This document shows, one piece after another, positions 1 to 8,497 of a DNA stretch of 34,514 bases (position 1 is the stretch's first letter; every line of letters starts with the position of its first letter). Below the pieces are notes generated by a model, which saw only the letters and a program-made list of their open reading frames with translations, had not been told where the DNA came from and ran no database searches. Source of the DNA: Candidatus Methylomirabilis oxygeniifera (lineage in GTDB: Bacteria; Methylomirabilota; Methylomirabilia; Methylomirabilales; Methylomirabilaceae); NCBI GenBank assembly GCA_016190255.1, contig JACPQX010000030.1, positions 1 through 34,514 on the forward strand, read 5' to 3'. Position numbers and translations under genes: made by a program.

Positions 1-1
1 G

Positions 2-421
2 CTCGCCGAGGACCCGAGGACGCTCCACCGCGAGCTCGACTGGGTCATCAAGCGCGAGCTCATCGACTCCTACATCAGCCGCAAGGGCTGCTCCTTCGAT
101 GACCAACGCGTCTTCATGATGGATTTGCAGTACCATGACGTCAAGCGAACCCGAGGGCTCTATTACCTCATGCTGCGGGACGGCCTGATCGATCGGGTGA
201 TCACAGACGCGGAAATCGAGGGCGCGATGACGACCCCGCCCCAGACGACCCGGGCCAAAGTTCGCAGCGACTTCATCAAATTCGCCAATGAGAAGAACAA
301 GTCGTACGACGTGGGATGGAGCTACCTGAAGCTGAACGACCGGTACCAGCGCACCATCCTCTGTAAGGATCCGTTCAAGCCTTGGGATCCTCGTGTGGAA
401 GAGTTGATCAGCTCGTCGTGA
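2..421 (+). CDS. pafA: Pup--protein ligase PafA, C-terminal part (5' end outside window)
   Basis: Frame 2 is open from the window edge: LAEDPRTLHRELDWVIKRELIDSYI...DLQYHDVKRTRGLYYLMLRDGL...TPPQTTRAKVRSDFIKFA...VGWSYLKLNDRYQRTILCKDPFKPWDPRVEELISSS. The PPQTTRA and LKLNDxxQRTxLCKDPF blocks match the PafA C-terminus. Confidence 0.93.
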   Translation, partial: LAEDPRTLHRELDWVIKRELIDSYISRKGCSFDDQRVFMMDLQYHDVKRTRGLYYLMLRDGLIDRVITDAEIEGAMTTPPQTTRAKVRSDFIKFANEKNKSYDVGWSYLKLNDRYQRTILCKDPFKPWDPRVEELISSS

Positions 422-582
422 GAAGCGTTCAGCGTTCAGCAATCAGCGCTCAGGTTTCATTGTCTCTGGCTGACCGCTGACGGCTGAATGCTGGTGCTCA
501 GGTGTTGACCCGAGGGGTGGCAGCGGCCATCCCTCTTGTGTTTCCGCCCGTGGCGGGTGGAACCTGAGAAAGGAGCGGTCGG

Positions 583-2103
583 GTGGACGTGAAGGTTAAG
601 GCGCAGGATCTGCTCTCCTATGAAGGAGATTCCCTCGTCGTGAATCTCTTCGAAGGAGTGAAACAGCCTGGCGGCGCGACTGGGGCCGTAGATAAGGCAC
701 TCTCAGGTGCGATCGTCGCGGCGATCCGCAGGCAGGAGTTCAGCGGAAAACTTCATGAGCGACTCCTCCTCCACACCTTTAGTCGGCTTCCTGTATTGCA
801 GGTGCTCGTGATCGGGCTCGGCAAGCAGGGGGAGTTCGGGGTCGATCGGATCCGCTCGGCCTCTGCAGAGGCCCTACGCCGTTTACGTCAAGCGGGAGCC
901 AGGCGAGTGGGCTCTGTCGTCCACGGGGCCGGTGCCGGGGGGATAGATGCAACGCAAGCAAGCGCGGCCGTGACGGAGGGGGCGCTGCTCGGTCTCTACC
1001 GTTTCGGGAAATACAGGAGGGCGACTGAGGATGGAGAAAGGGGGCTCCAGCAACTCACTCTGCTGGAGCGCGACAGAAACAAGATCGGTTCGCTGGAGGA
1101 GGGGGTTCGCCTGGGCAGAATCTTAGCCGAGGCGACCATCTTTGCCCGGGACATGGTGAACGAGCCGGCTAACGCATTGACACCCTCGGAACTGGCGGGT
1201 CGGGCCAAGAAGATGGCGGGCGGACTTGGTGTGGCCTTCAAGACGCTGGAGCGTGCCGAGATGAAACGGCTCGGCATGGGAGCGCTTCTGGGGGTCGCCC
1301 AGGGGAGCGAGCATCCGCCCAAGCTGATCGTGGTAACCTACCGGGGTGCCAGGGGGAAAGGCAGGGGGCTGCGTCTCGGCCTTGTCGGCAAGGGGATCAC
1401 CTTTGATTCCGGAGGGATCTCGATCAAGCCCAGCGAGGGGATGGAGGCAATGAAAGGCGACATGGCCGGCGGGGCGGCGGTCCTCGCGGCGATCAAAGGG
1501 ATCGCGGAGCTGAGGCTGCCTGTGAACGTGACGGCCGTCGTGCCGGCCACGGAGAACCTGCCGAGCGGAACGGCCCAGCGCCCTGGAGACATCGTCAAGA
1601 CGATGAACGGGAAGACGATCGAGGTGATCAATACCGACGCCGAAGGGCGCCTGATCCTGGCCGATGCCCTGTGCTATGCGTGCGACGCGGGCGTGACTCA
1701 TCTCGTGGATGTCGCCACGCTGACTGGTGCCTGCGTCGTTGCCCTGGGGTCGGTTCGCACTGGCGCCTTCACGAACAATCGGGACCTGATGCGGCGGGTC
1801 CGGGAGGCCAGCGAGATCTCCGGTGAGAAGCTGTGGGAACTACCCTTGGATGATGAGTACAGCGAGCAGATCAAGAGCGACTACGCGGACATGAAGAACG
1901 TCGGCGGGCGGAAGGCGGGCGCCATTACAGCCGCCAAGTTCCTGGCGAACTTCGTCGGCAAGACGCCATGGGTTCACCTGGACATCGCCGGGACCTCGCA
2001 GGCCGAGAAGGAGCAGGGGTATCAGCCAAAAGGGGCCACAGGAGCGATGGTCCGAACGCTGATCACTCTGGCGATGGGCTTCGCCGGGTCGAAGCAGGCG
2101 TGA
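583..2103 (+). CDS. pepA: Leucyl aminopeptidase (M17 family), GTG start
   Basis: 506 aa; M17 signature NTDAEGRLILADAL plus GKGITFDSGGISIKPS metal/active-site block; AGGAG-type RBS upstream. Confidence 0.96.
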   Translation: MDVKVKAQDLLSYEGDSLVVNLFEGVKQPGGATGAVDKALSGAIVAAIRRQEFSGKLHERLLLHTFSRLPVLQVLVIGLGKQGEFGVDRIRSASAEALRRLRQAGARRVGSVVHGAGAGGIDATQASAAVTEGALLGLYRFGKYRRATEDGERGLQQLTLLERDRNKIGSLEEGVRLGRILAEATIFARDMVNEPANALTPSELAGRAKKMAGGLGVAFKTLERAEMKRLGMGALLGVAQGSEHPPKLIVVTYRGARGKGRGLRLGLVGKGITFDSGGISIKPSEGMEAMKGDMAGGAAVLAAIKGIAELRLPVNVTAVVPATENLPSGTAQRPGDIVKTMNGKTIEVINTDAEGRLILADALCYACDAGVTHLVDVATLTGACVVALGSVRTGAFTNNRDLMRRVREASEISGEKLWELPLDDEYSEQIKSDYADMKNVGGRKAGAITAAKFLANFVGKTPWVHLDIAGTSQAEKEQGYQPKGATGAMVRTLITLAMGFAGSKQA

Positions 2104-2143
2104 CCACATTGGAGATCGGAGAGCGCCGTTCGACCTTAGCTGT

Positions 2144-2374
2144 TCATACGGCCACGCACGTGACAGTTCTGGTGACCCCCTTGAGGGTGCGGATTCTCGA
2201 AAGCACGATCGCGCCGACCGCGCCGATATCACTTGCCTCGACGCATGCGATCACGTCGTAGGGCCCCGTCACGGCGTGAGCGGACTTTACCCCTTTGATC
2301 TTTTGTAGCGCCTTCACGATCTTGGCCGTCTGATCCGATGCACCCTCGATCAGGACGTATGCAGTCGTCGTCAT
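2144..2374 (-). CDS. Stand-alone Lrp/AsnC ligand-binding (RAM) domain protein
   Basis: MTTTAYVLIEGASDQTAKIVKALQKIKGVKSAHAVTGPYDVIACVEASD...; RAM domain without HTH. Start chosen at internal ATG 2374 behind gagggaccgg; the ORF opens at 2401. Confidence 0.85.
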   Translation of the reverse strand: MTTTAYVLIEGASDQTAKIVKALQKIKGVKSAHAVTGPYDVIACVEASDIGAVGAIVLSRIRTLKGVTRTVTCVAV

Positions 2375-2657
2375 CACCGGTCCCTCCTCTAGAGGGGTCA
2401 AGGAAATACTGTAGAGGGGCCAGGGTGTCGGGAAGCCCCAAGCCTCTCCTACCTTCCGGGCCCCGTCTTTACTCTCTTAGTCAGTGAACGTACGTGTTCC
2501 CAATCGTAGAGCATGGCGTCGCAATCATCTATACGATACATTCCTGATCGACGCAAGGGGAAAAGATGAGGCAGACCCATTGACGGGCGGGGGATGGCGT
2601 GCTGCCGTCTACTCCCGGGCCGGCCTCGTCTAACTGTCTGGAGCCTGGTCGGGCTTC

Positions 2658-3872
2658 ATGCTCATGAGTCCACCCGACGTAGACAGATCGTCACGAGAGC
2701 CGAGCCAGAACCGTCGGCGGAAGGTCACGTCTTCCGGTGAAGCAATCTACACTTCAAGCTTCTTGATTGCCTCTCTCTCGAACTTTTTTTTCTTCTCCAG
2801 CGTCAATGCGTTTAGTCTTCTGCCCCTGTACATTAAGGCCCTCGGGGGGACCGTGTCCCAGATCGGCGGGATCATGGGGACCTATAGCCTCACGGCCATC
2901 CTGGCCCAACCGCTGGCCGGAGCCCTGGCTGACCGATTCGGGCGCAAACGGTTCCTCCTGCTGGGATCGGCGTTAGGGGTACTGGCAGCGATCGGCTTCG
3001 CCTTCTCCTCTCGATTAGACTTCAGATTCTTCCTGCTCCGCCTGATCCAGGGTGTTGGCTACTCTGCGTTCTACATCTCCAACCTGACCATTGTTGCCGA
3101 TATGGTTCCGGAGAGCCGTCGGGGTGAAGCCGTGGGACTGTTCGGAATCTCCGGACTCATCACGATCGCCCTTTCTCCGGCCCTGGGTGAGCGGCTCGTG
3201 CAGGTGTCGGGATTCCCCGCCTTCTTCCTTGCGGCGGCCGCCGTCGCGGCCGCAGCGCTTCTGGTCAGCCTTGCCTACGACGGTCCACGGGGGTCCGATA
3301 AGGCTTCCGTCGAGCCGAGCCTCTCATCTCTGATCCCGTCGGCGCGGATCATGCCCCCGATAGTTCTCTCGTTTGTCTTCGGCGTGGCCTCAGGGACTGT
3401 CTTTGTGTTTCTGCCCACGCATGCCATGCAGGTCGGACTCTCCCGAATAGGCGCCTTCTACATAGCGTACAGCACGGCAGCCATCGGCATCCGCCTGACC
3501 TGCGGGCGACTCTCCGATCGATGGGGGCGGCTGCATGTGATCCTGCCTGCCCTGTTGCTGATGGCGTCGGGCTCTCTCGGACTTGTCTGGCTTGCGACTC
3601 CGGTCGGGCTGCTGGTGGTTGGGGCGCTCACCGGAATGGCGCACGGCCTCCTCTTTCCGGCCCTGAGCGCGTACGTGATCGACCTCTCGGGGTCGGAGGA
3701 ACGGGGGCAGGCCCTTGGTGCCTTTAGCACCGCGATCCTTTTGGGGAGCGGCCTGGCGTCGTTCGTCTTCGGAGTGGTGGCGGAGCACCTCGGCTACCCT
3801 CCGATATTCCTGGCCGCCTCGGGGATCGCTATCGCAGCATTTGTGGGTTTTCAGCGTCTTGGCCAGCGTTGA
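2658..3872 (+). CDS. MFS transporter
   Basis: 404 aa, about 12 hydrophobic segments; loop motif GALADRFGRKRFLL and second-half GRLSDRWGR. Confidence 0.92.
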   Translation: MLMSPPDVDRSSREPSQNRRRKVTSSGEAIYTSSFLIASLSNFFFFSSVNAFSLLPLYIKALGGTVSQIGGIMGTYSLTAILAQPLAGALADRFGRKRFLLLGSALGVLAAIGFAFSSRLDFRFFLLRLIQGVGYSAFYISNLTIVADMVPESRRGEAVGLFGISGLITIALSPALGERLVQVSGFPAFFLAAAAVAAAALLVSLAYDGPRGSDKASVEPSLSSLIPSARIMPPIVLSFVFGVASGTVFVFLPTHAMQVGLSRIGAFYIAYSTAAIGIRLTCGRLSDRWGRLHVILPALLLMASGSLGLVWLATPVGLLVVGALTGMAHGLLFPALSAYVIDLSGSEERGQALGAFSTAILLGSGLASFVFGVVAEHLGYPPIFLAASGIAIAAFVGFQRLGQR

Positions 3873-4096
3873 ACCGCGCTGTGTCTGGCGACGGTGATAG
3901 TAATCTCTCTCCTCCGAGGGCCCACTCCCTCCCTCAAAACGCTTGCAGGTTCTTCATCCCTCTGGTAGCCTCCCAACAGATCGGCTTGGCCGTGCACGTC
4001 ATGGCGCGATTCAACAGATGACGCCGCACAACCGGATACGACCGAAGCGTGGTTCCGGGATGGGAGTGTTCGTGTCTGAGACAAAGGAGGCAACCG

Positions 4097-4684
4097 ATGG
4101 CGGCAAAGAAGATTCTCATGATTGTGGGGGATTATGTCGAGGACTATGAGGCGATGGTCCCATTTCAGATGCTGACCATGGTCGGCCACACGGTTCATGC
4201 GGTCTGCCCGGGCAAGAAGACCGGCGAGACCGTGCGGACAGCCGTGCACGATTTCGAGGGAGACCAGACCTACAGCGAAAAGCGGGGTCATAACTTCGCC
4301 ATCAACGCCTCCTTCGAGGGTGTCAGGCCCAGCAATTATGATGCGTTGGTGATTCCAGGGGGGCGCGCACCCGAATACCTCCGCCTCAACGAGAAGGTGT
4401 TGGATATCGTTCGGCAATTCGCGAAAGCCAACAAACCGATTGCCTCCATCTGTCATGGACTGCAGGTATTGGCTGCGGCTGGGGTGCTCAAGGGTAAACT
4501 CTGCACGGCCTACCCGGCCGTCAAGCCTGAGCTGATGCTGGCCGGCGCTAGGTGGGGGGAGGTCAACCAGACCTTCTCCAATGCATATGTGGATGGGAAC
4601 CTCGTCACGGCCGCCGCCTGGCCCGCCCATCCCGAATGGATGCGAAAGTTCTTGGACGTGCTGGGCAGCAAGATCGAGCCGTAG
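4097..4684 (+). CDS. DJ-1/PfpI family protein
   Basis: [26 protein letters not shown]...[12 protein letters not shown]...[16 protein letters not shown]; nucleophile-elbow Cys in ICHG. AAAGGAGG RBS just upstream of ATG 4097. Confidence 0.92.
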   Translation: MAAKKILMIVGDYVEDYEAMVPFQMLTMVGHTVHAVCPGKKTGETVRTAVHDFEGDQTYSEKRGHNFAINASFEGVRPSNYDALVIPGGRAPEYLRLNEKVLDIVRQFAKANKPIASICHGLQVLAAAGVLKGKLCTAYPAVKPELMLAGARWGEVNQTFSNAYVDGNLVTAAAWPAHPEWMRKFLDVLGSKIEP

Positions 4685-4830
4685 AGACGTACAATCCGTT
4701 TCTATCATGGGCCTCGTCTTGGCACACCTTGAAGATGAGGTCTCGGATGACTTCGCGCCTTTCAGCGGCTTGCAATGACAAAGCAAGTGTATCAGGTGCC
4801 CGGTTGTCCTTGGGAAGGAGGAAAGGAGTT

Positions 4831-5301
4831 GTGGAGGATCAAGTGTTAGCAACAAACCAAACAAAGAGGATCGCGCTCATCGCTCACGACAATAAGAAGC
4901 AAGATCTGCTGGCATGGGCGAGCTTCAACAGAGATCTCTTGGCGCAACACGAGTTGTATGCGACAGGAACAACCGGCAGACTCCTAGAGGAGGAACTCGA
5001 TCTCAAGATTATCAAGTTCCAGAGCGGAGCGATGGGCGGTGACCAGCAAATCGGGGCCAAAATCTCACAGGGCGAGATCGACTTTTTGATCTTTTTCTGG
5101 GACCCTCTGAAACCGATGCCCCATGATCCAGATGTGAAAGCTCTCTTACGGATCGCTGTGGTCTGGAACATTCCCGTTGCCTGCAATCGAGCGTCCGCTG
5201 ATTTCATAATTTCATCGCCACTGATGTCTGGAGAATACCAGCGTCTCCTTCCTAGTCATCAGGATCGAGACGAACGGTTGGAAAGACACTCCATAAGCTG
5301 A
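4831..5301 (+). CDS. mgsA: Methylglyoxal synthase
   Basis: [19 protein letters not shown]...[10 protein letters not shown]...[16 protein letters not shown]...[48 protein letters not shown], the hallmark MgsA blocks. Start uncertain (GTG 4831 or 4843; longer ORF from 4552). Confidence 0.93.
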   Translation: MEDQVLATNQTKRIALIAHDNKKQDLLAWASFNRDLLAQHELYATGTTGRLLEEELDLKIIKFQSGAMGGDQQIGAKISQGEIDFLIFFWDPLKPMPHDPDVKALLRIAVVWNIPVACNRASADFIISSPLMSGEYQRLLPSHQDRDERLERHSIS

Positions 5302-5438
5302 CAGTGGAGATTGTGCACTCGCCCCGCGTCGTTCGGATTGGCGGATGTTGTGTACTGGCTTCGTAATCCGATACCGCGCTTAGCCGGACGCGTTGTCTCA
5401 CTGCGTCCAGTGTTTCGGCCCTCAGTCGGTTCGGCGTT

Positions 5439-6458
5439 ATGGAGTGGAGGGAACTATTCCCCTTGTCCAGGTTACGGTTCGCCTCCCTGTTTATTGCTGC
5501 GGTGATGGTCTCGGGGGTGATGGGATATCACGTTCTCGAGGAGTACACGTGGCTTGAGTCTTTGTACATGACTGTCATTACCCTTTCCACTGTAGGTTAT
5601 CGTGAAGTCAGGCCCCTCAGCCCTACCGGGCAGATCTTTACGATCCTGCTCCTGGTGGGAGGCGTGGGGGTGGTCTTTTACACGGCGATAGCAGTTGCCG
5701 AAAAAGTCGTACAAGGAGAGTTTCAGCAATTCTTTGGGAGGAGACGAATGGAGAAGAAGATCGGCTCCCTGACGGACCATTACCTCGTGTGTGGGTTTGG
5801 GCGGATCGGGGAGGTAGTCTGCCGCGAGCTGGCTTCCAAGCCGGTCCCGTTCGTGGTCGTTGAGCAGCAGGAGGAGCGGGCCCAAAAGGCGGAAGAGGCA
5901 CACCACTGCGTGTTACAGGGAGACGCCTCTGACGAGAAGGTCCTTGCTGCGGCCGGCGTGATGCGGGCGAAGGGTCTCTTTGCCGCTCTGCCGACCGATG
6001 CGGACAATGTCTTTGTGACCCTTACCGCAAAGGAGCTCAATCCCTCCCTGTTCGTCGTCGCGCGGGCGGACAGCGAACGTAGTGAAAGAACGCTCACACA
6101 CGCCGGGGCCGATAAGGTCATCTCTCCCTACGCCATGGGGGGACACCGCATGGCCCATGCGGCGCTGCGCCCTGCTGTAGTTGACATCATCGAGCTGGCC
6201 ACGCATTACCAAAGCCTGGAGTTGCAACTCGAGGAGATCGGCGTGCCTCCGCATTCTCCCTGTGATGGGGTCACTCTCCGCGATTCGGGGTTGCGCGAGC
6301 AGCTCGGGGTCATCGTGGTAGCGATCAAGCGGGCCTCTGGCAAGATGATCTTTAACCCTCCCGCCGATGAAAGGATCGAGGCCGGGGATCGTCTGGTTGC
6401 CTTGGGAGAGGCCATGCGGCTGAAGGAATTGGAACGGAAAGTGGGGCTGGCTCAGTGA
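5439..6458 (+). CDS. Potassium channel protein: 2-TM pore plus RCK (TrkA-N/TrkA-C)
   Basis: Pore helix/filter SLYMTVITLSTVGYREV, TM helices on either side, Rossmann GFGRIGEVVCRELA and C-terminal RCK-C domain. Confidence 0.92.
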   Translation: MEWRELFPLSRLRFASLFIAAVMVSGVMGYHVLEEYTWLESLYMTVITLSTVGYREVRPLSPTGQIFTILLLVGGVGVVFYTAIAVAEKVVQGEFQQFFGRRRMEKKIGSLTDHYLVCGFGRIGEVVCRELASKPVPFVVVEQQEERAQKAEEAHHCVLQGDASDEKVLAAAGVMRAKGLFAALPTDADNVFVTLTAKELNPSLFVVARADSERSERTLTHAGADKVISPYAMGGHRMAHAALRPAVVDIIELATHYQSLELQLEEIGVPPHSPCDGVTLRDSGLREQLGVIVVAIKRASGKMIFNPPADERIEAGDRLVALGEAMRLKELERKVGLAQ

Positions 6459-6517
6459 CTCGGTTTACAATGAGAACGGCCCCTTGGGCTGGAGGCTTCA
6501 TCGTCCCCTCATCCCTG

Positions 6518-6540
6518 CCTTCTCCCCTTAGGGGAGAAGG
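6518..6540. repeat. Perfect inverted repeat CCTTCTCCCC-TTA-GGGGAGAAGG (10-bp stem)
   Basis: Direct reading; lies between the K+ channel gene and the SHOCT gene. Could be an intergenic repeat or terminator-like hairpin; no clear U-tract. Confidence 0.75.
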
Positions 6541-6601
6541 GGACGCTGAGAGGGAGGTTGGGGGAGGGCCTTTAAGGGAAGGTGATTGAGGAGCACGGGT
6601 C

Positions 6602-6862
6602 ATGGTGATGCGATGGGATGAGATGATGACGGGCCCCTGGTTCTGGGGGTGGGGGATTCTCTGGATGGCCATGTTCACGGCCTTCTGGGTCTTGGTGCTG
6701 CTGGGGATGGCCCTTCTGGTTCGTCGGCTCTGGCGGGCCGGTTTGGGGGTCTGGAGCGTGCAGCCGCCGGAGGACTCGGCCATGGAGATCCTCAAGAAAC
6801 GGTACGCCAGGGGCGAGATAGGCAAGGAGGAGTTCGAGGCTAAGAAGCGCGACCTAGCCTGA
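6602..6862 (+). CDS. Small membrane protein with C-terminal SHOCT domain
   Basis: N-terminal TM (WFWGWGILWMAMFTAFWVLVLLGMALLV) and C-terminal AMEILKKRYARGEIGKEEFEAKKRDL, a SHOCT motif. Confidence 0.85.
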   Translation: MVMRWDEMMTGPWFWGWGILWMAMFTAFWVLVLLGMALLVRRLWRAGLGVWSVQPPEDSAMEILKKRYARGEIGKEEFEAKKRDLA

Positions 6863-6886
6863 GGCAGGTCGGGGGAGGAGGGTGAG

Positions 6887-7252
6887 ATGATGTATGTGGT
6901 CGAGACCGAGAAGCCGTTCGATGTCGCAGTGAAAGACCTCGAGGAAGCGGTGAAGCGGAACAGGTTCGGCGTGCTCCACATCCATGACCTCAAAAACACG
7001 CTGAAGGAGAAGGGGATCGACTTTCCCAACGCCTGCAAAATCCTTGAGGTCTGCAATCCGCAACGGGCGACCGAGGTGCTGACCCATGATATGACCATGA
7101 ACCTTGCCCTGCCGTGCCGAATCTCCGTGTACCAGGAGAGAGGGAAAACCAAGATCGGGATGGTTCGGCCCACGGCGCTTTTTGCTTTTTCCCAAGCGCC
7201 GACAGGTTGCGATCCGTCGCCGAGGAGGTCGAGCGGGAAACGATCAAAATGA
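6887..7252 (+). CDS. DUF302 family protein; C-terminus probably shifted out of frame
   Basis: MMYVVETEKPFDVAVKDLEEAVKRNRFGVLHIHDLKNTLKEKG...CKILEVCNPQRATEVL...LPCRISVYQERGKTKIGMVRPTALF. The better C-terminus is in another frame, ending at 7269 (see finding). Confidence 0.85.
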   Translation: MMYVVETEKPFDVAVKDLEEAVKRNRFGVLHIHDLKNTLKEKGIDFPNACKILEVCNPQRATEVLTHDMTMNLALPCRISVYQERGKTKIGMVRPTALFAFSQAPTGCDPSPRRSSGKRSK

Positions 7253-7363
7253 TCGACGAGGCGAAGTAGCCGGCGGCCAGTGGCATGGAGAGATTGGATG
7301 TACTTCGCTGATCTAACCAGAAAGAGCGATTGGCTTTCTGAGGTTGGAGCGAAGGCGAGAATC

Positions 7364-8401
7364 ATGGCGCAAGACCATCTCCGAGATGGCATGAGGAGGG
7401 GTCGCCTGCTCGACATCCGGCGGGCCATTGGCGCGGTGGCGATCCTGCTGGCAACACTTTTCTGTCGCGCGCCCGCGTCGGCCTACGAAGTCTGGGTCAC
7501 GAATCAGGGCTTGGACAAGATTCAGGTCATCGACGGCGCGACACTCCGGGAGGTTGCCAGCCTCTCGACCGACAGCAAGCCGCACAACATTGAGTTCAGC
7601 CCTGACTTCACGAGGGCGTACGTGTCGAACGTCGGCGCCGGGACACTTGCGGTGATCGATGTCGTCCTGCGCAAGACGATCGCCACGATCCCGACAGGCA
7701 AGGGGGCGCACGGCGCCAACCGATCGCCGACCGGGCGCCTCCTGTACGTGACCAACACCGCTGACGAGACGATATCGGTCATCGACACCTCAACGCTGAA
7801 GGTCGTGAGGACTGTTGCCGCTGGCCGTATCCCATCGGTCGCGGCCTTTACGCCGGATGAAAAGAAGGCCTATGTCGCCAATGTGAGCGGAAGTCTGTCG
7901 GTCATCGATGTGCAGAAGGCGGAAGTGGTTGGTGAGGTGTCCGGCCTCAAGGGGGCCATCGTCCTTGCGATCTCAAACGATGGCAAGAAAGTCTATGTCG
8001 CCAGAGGGTTTGAGAATGCGGTGAGCGTGGTTGACACGACGGTCGATCGCGTCCGATCGACCGTTCCTGCAGGGGAGGACGCCCACTCGGTCTGGATCAC
8101 CCCTGATGGGAAGTTTGTCTGGGTGGTGAATCGGTTGTCCAACACGATTTCGGTTGTTTCGACCGATCGGGATCGGGTGGTCCGAACCCTCAGGAAGGTG
8201 GGTGTTAGACCGGATATTCTTGCCTTTTCCCCAGATGGCAGGAGGGCGTTCGTCACGCTTCGGGGCAAGGCGGCAACGGGTGATCCGAAACTGCTTTCGG
8301 GCAGCGAGCCCGGCCTTTCGGTCATCGACGTTGCATCCGGCAAGGTGGTGGCGAAGGTGAGACTCGGCGGTGATCCGCACGGCGTAGCCGTAAGACCCTA
8401 A
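7364..8401 (+). CDS. YVTN-family beta-propeller repeat protein, probably exported
   Basis: Repeated blades VWVTNQGLDKIQVIDG, AYVSNVGAGTLAVIDV, LYVTNTADETISVIDT, AYVANVSGSLSVIDV etc.; N-terminal hydrophobic signal-like segment. ORF opens at 7280; ATG 7364 preferred. Confidence 0.9.
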   Translation: MAQDHLRDGMRRGRLLDIRRAIGAVAILLATLFCRAPASAYEVWVTNQGLDKIQVIDGATLREVASLSTDSKPHNIEFSPDFTRAYVSNVGAGTLAVIDVVLRKTIATIPTGKGAHGANRSPTGRLLYVTNTADETISVIDTSTLKVVRTVAAGRIPSVAAFTPDEKKAYVANVSGSLSVIDVQKAEVVGEVSGLKGAIVLAISNDGKKVYVARGFENAVSVVDTTVDRVRSTVPAGEDAHSVWITPDGKFVWVVNRLSNTISVVSTDRDRVVRTLRKVGVRPDILAFSPDGRRAFVTLRGKAATGDPKLLSGSEPGLSVIDVASGKVVAKVRLGGDPHGVAVRP

Positions 8402-8497
8402 GGCCCGCTCGCGACAACCGAGATCCTCCCATGCAGATGCTCTCGATTGGTGGCCATTGTCGCTCATCCAGTCGGCCCAGGTGCCGCTGAGACTGTC

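Noticed and set aside
3851-4864. 337-aa minus-strand ORF across the MFS/PfpI junction and the PfpI gene
   Set aside because: Antisense to the PfpI gene and non-coding-looking composition.
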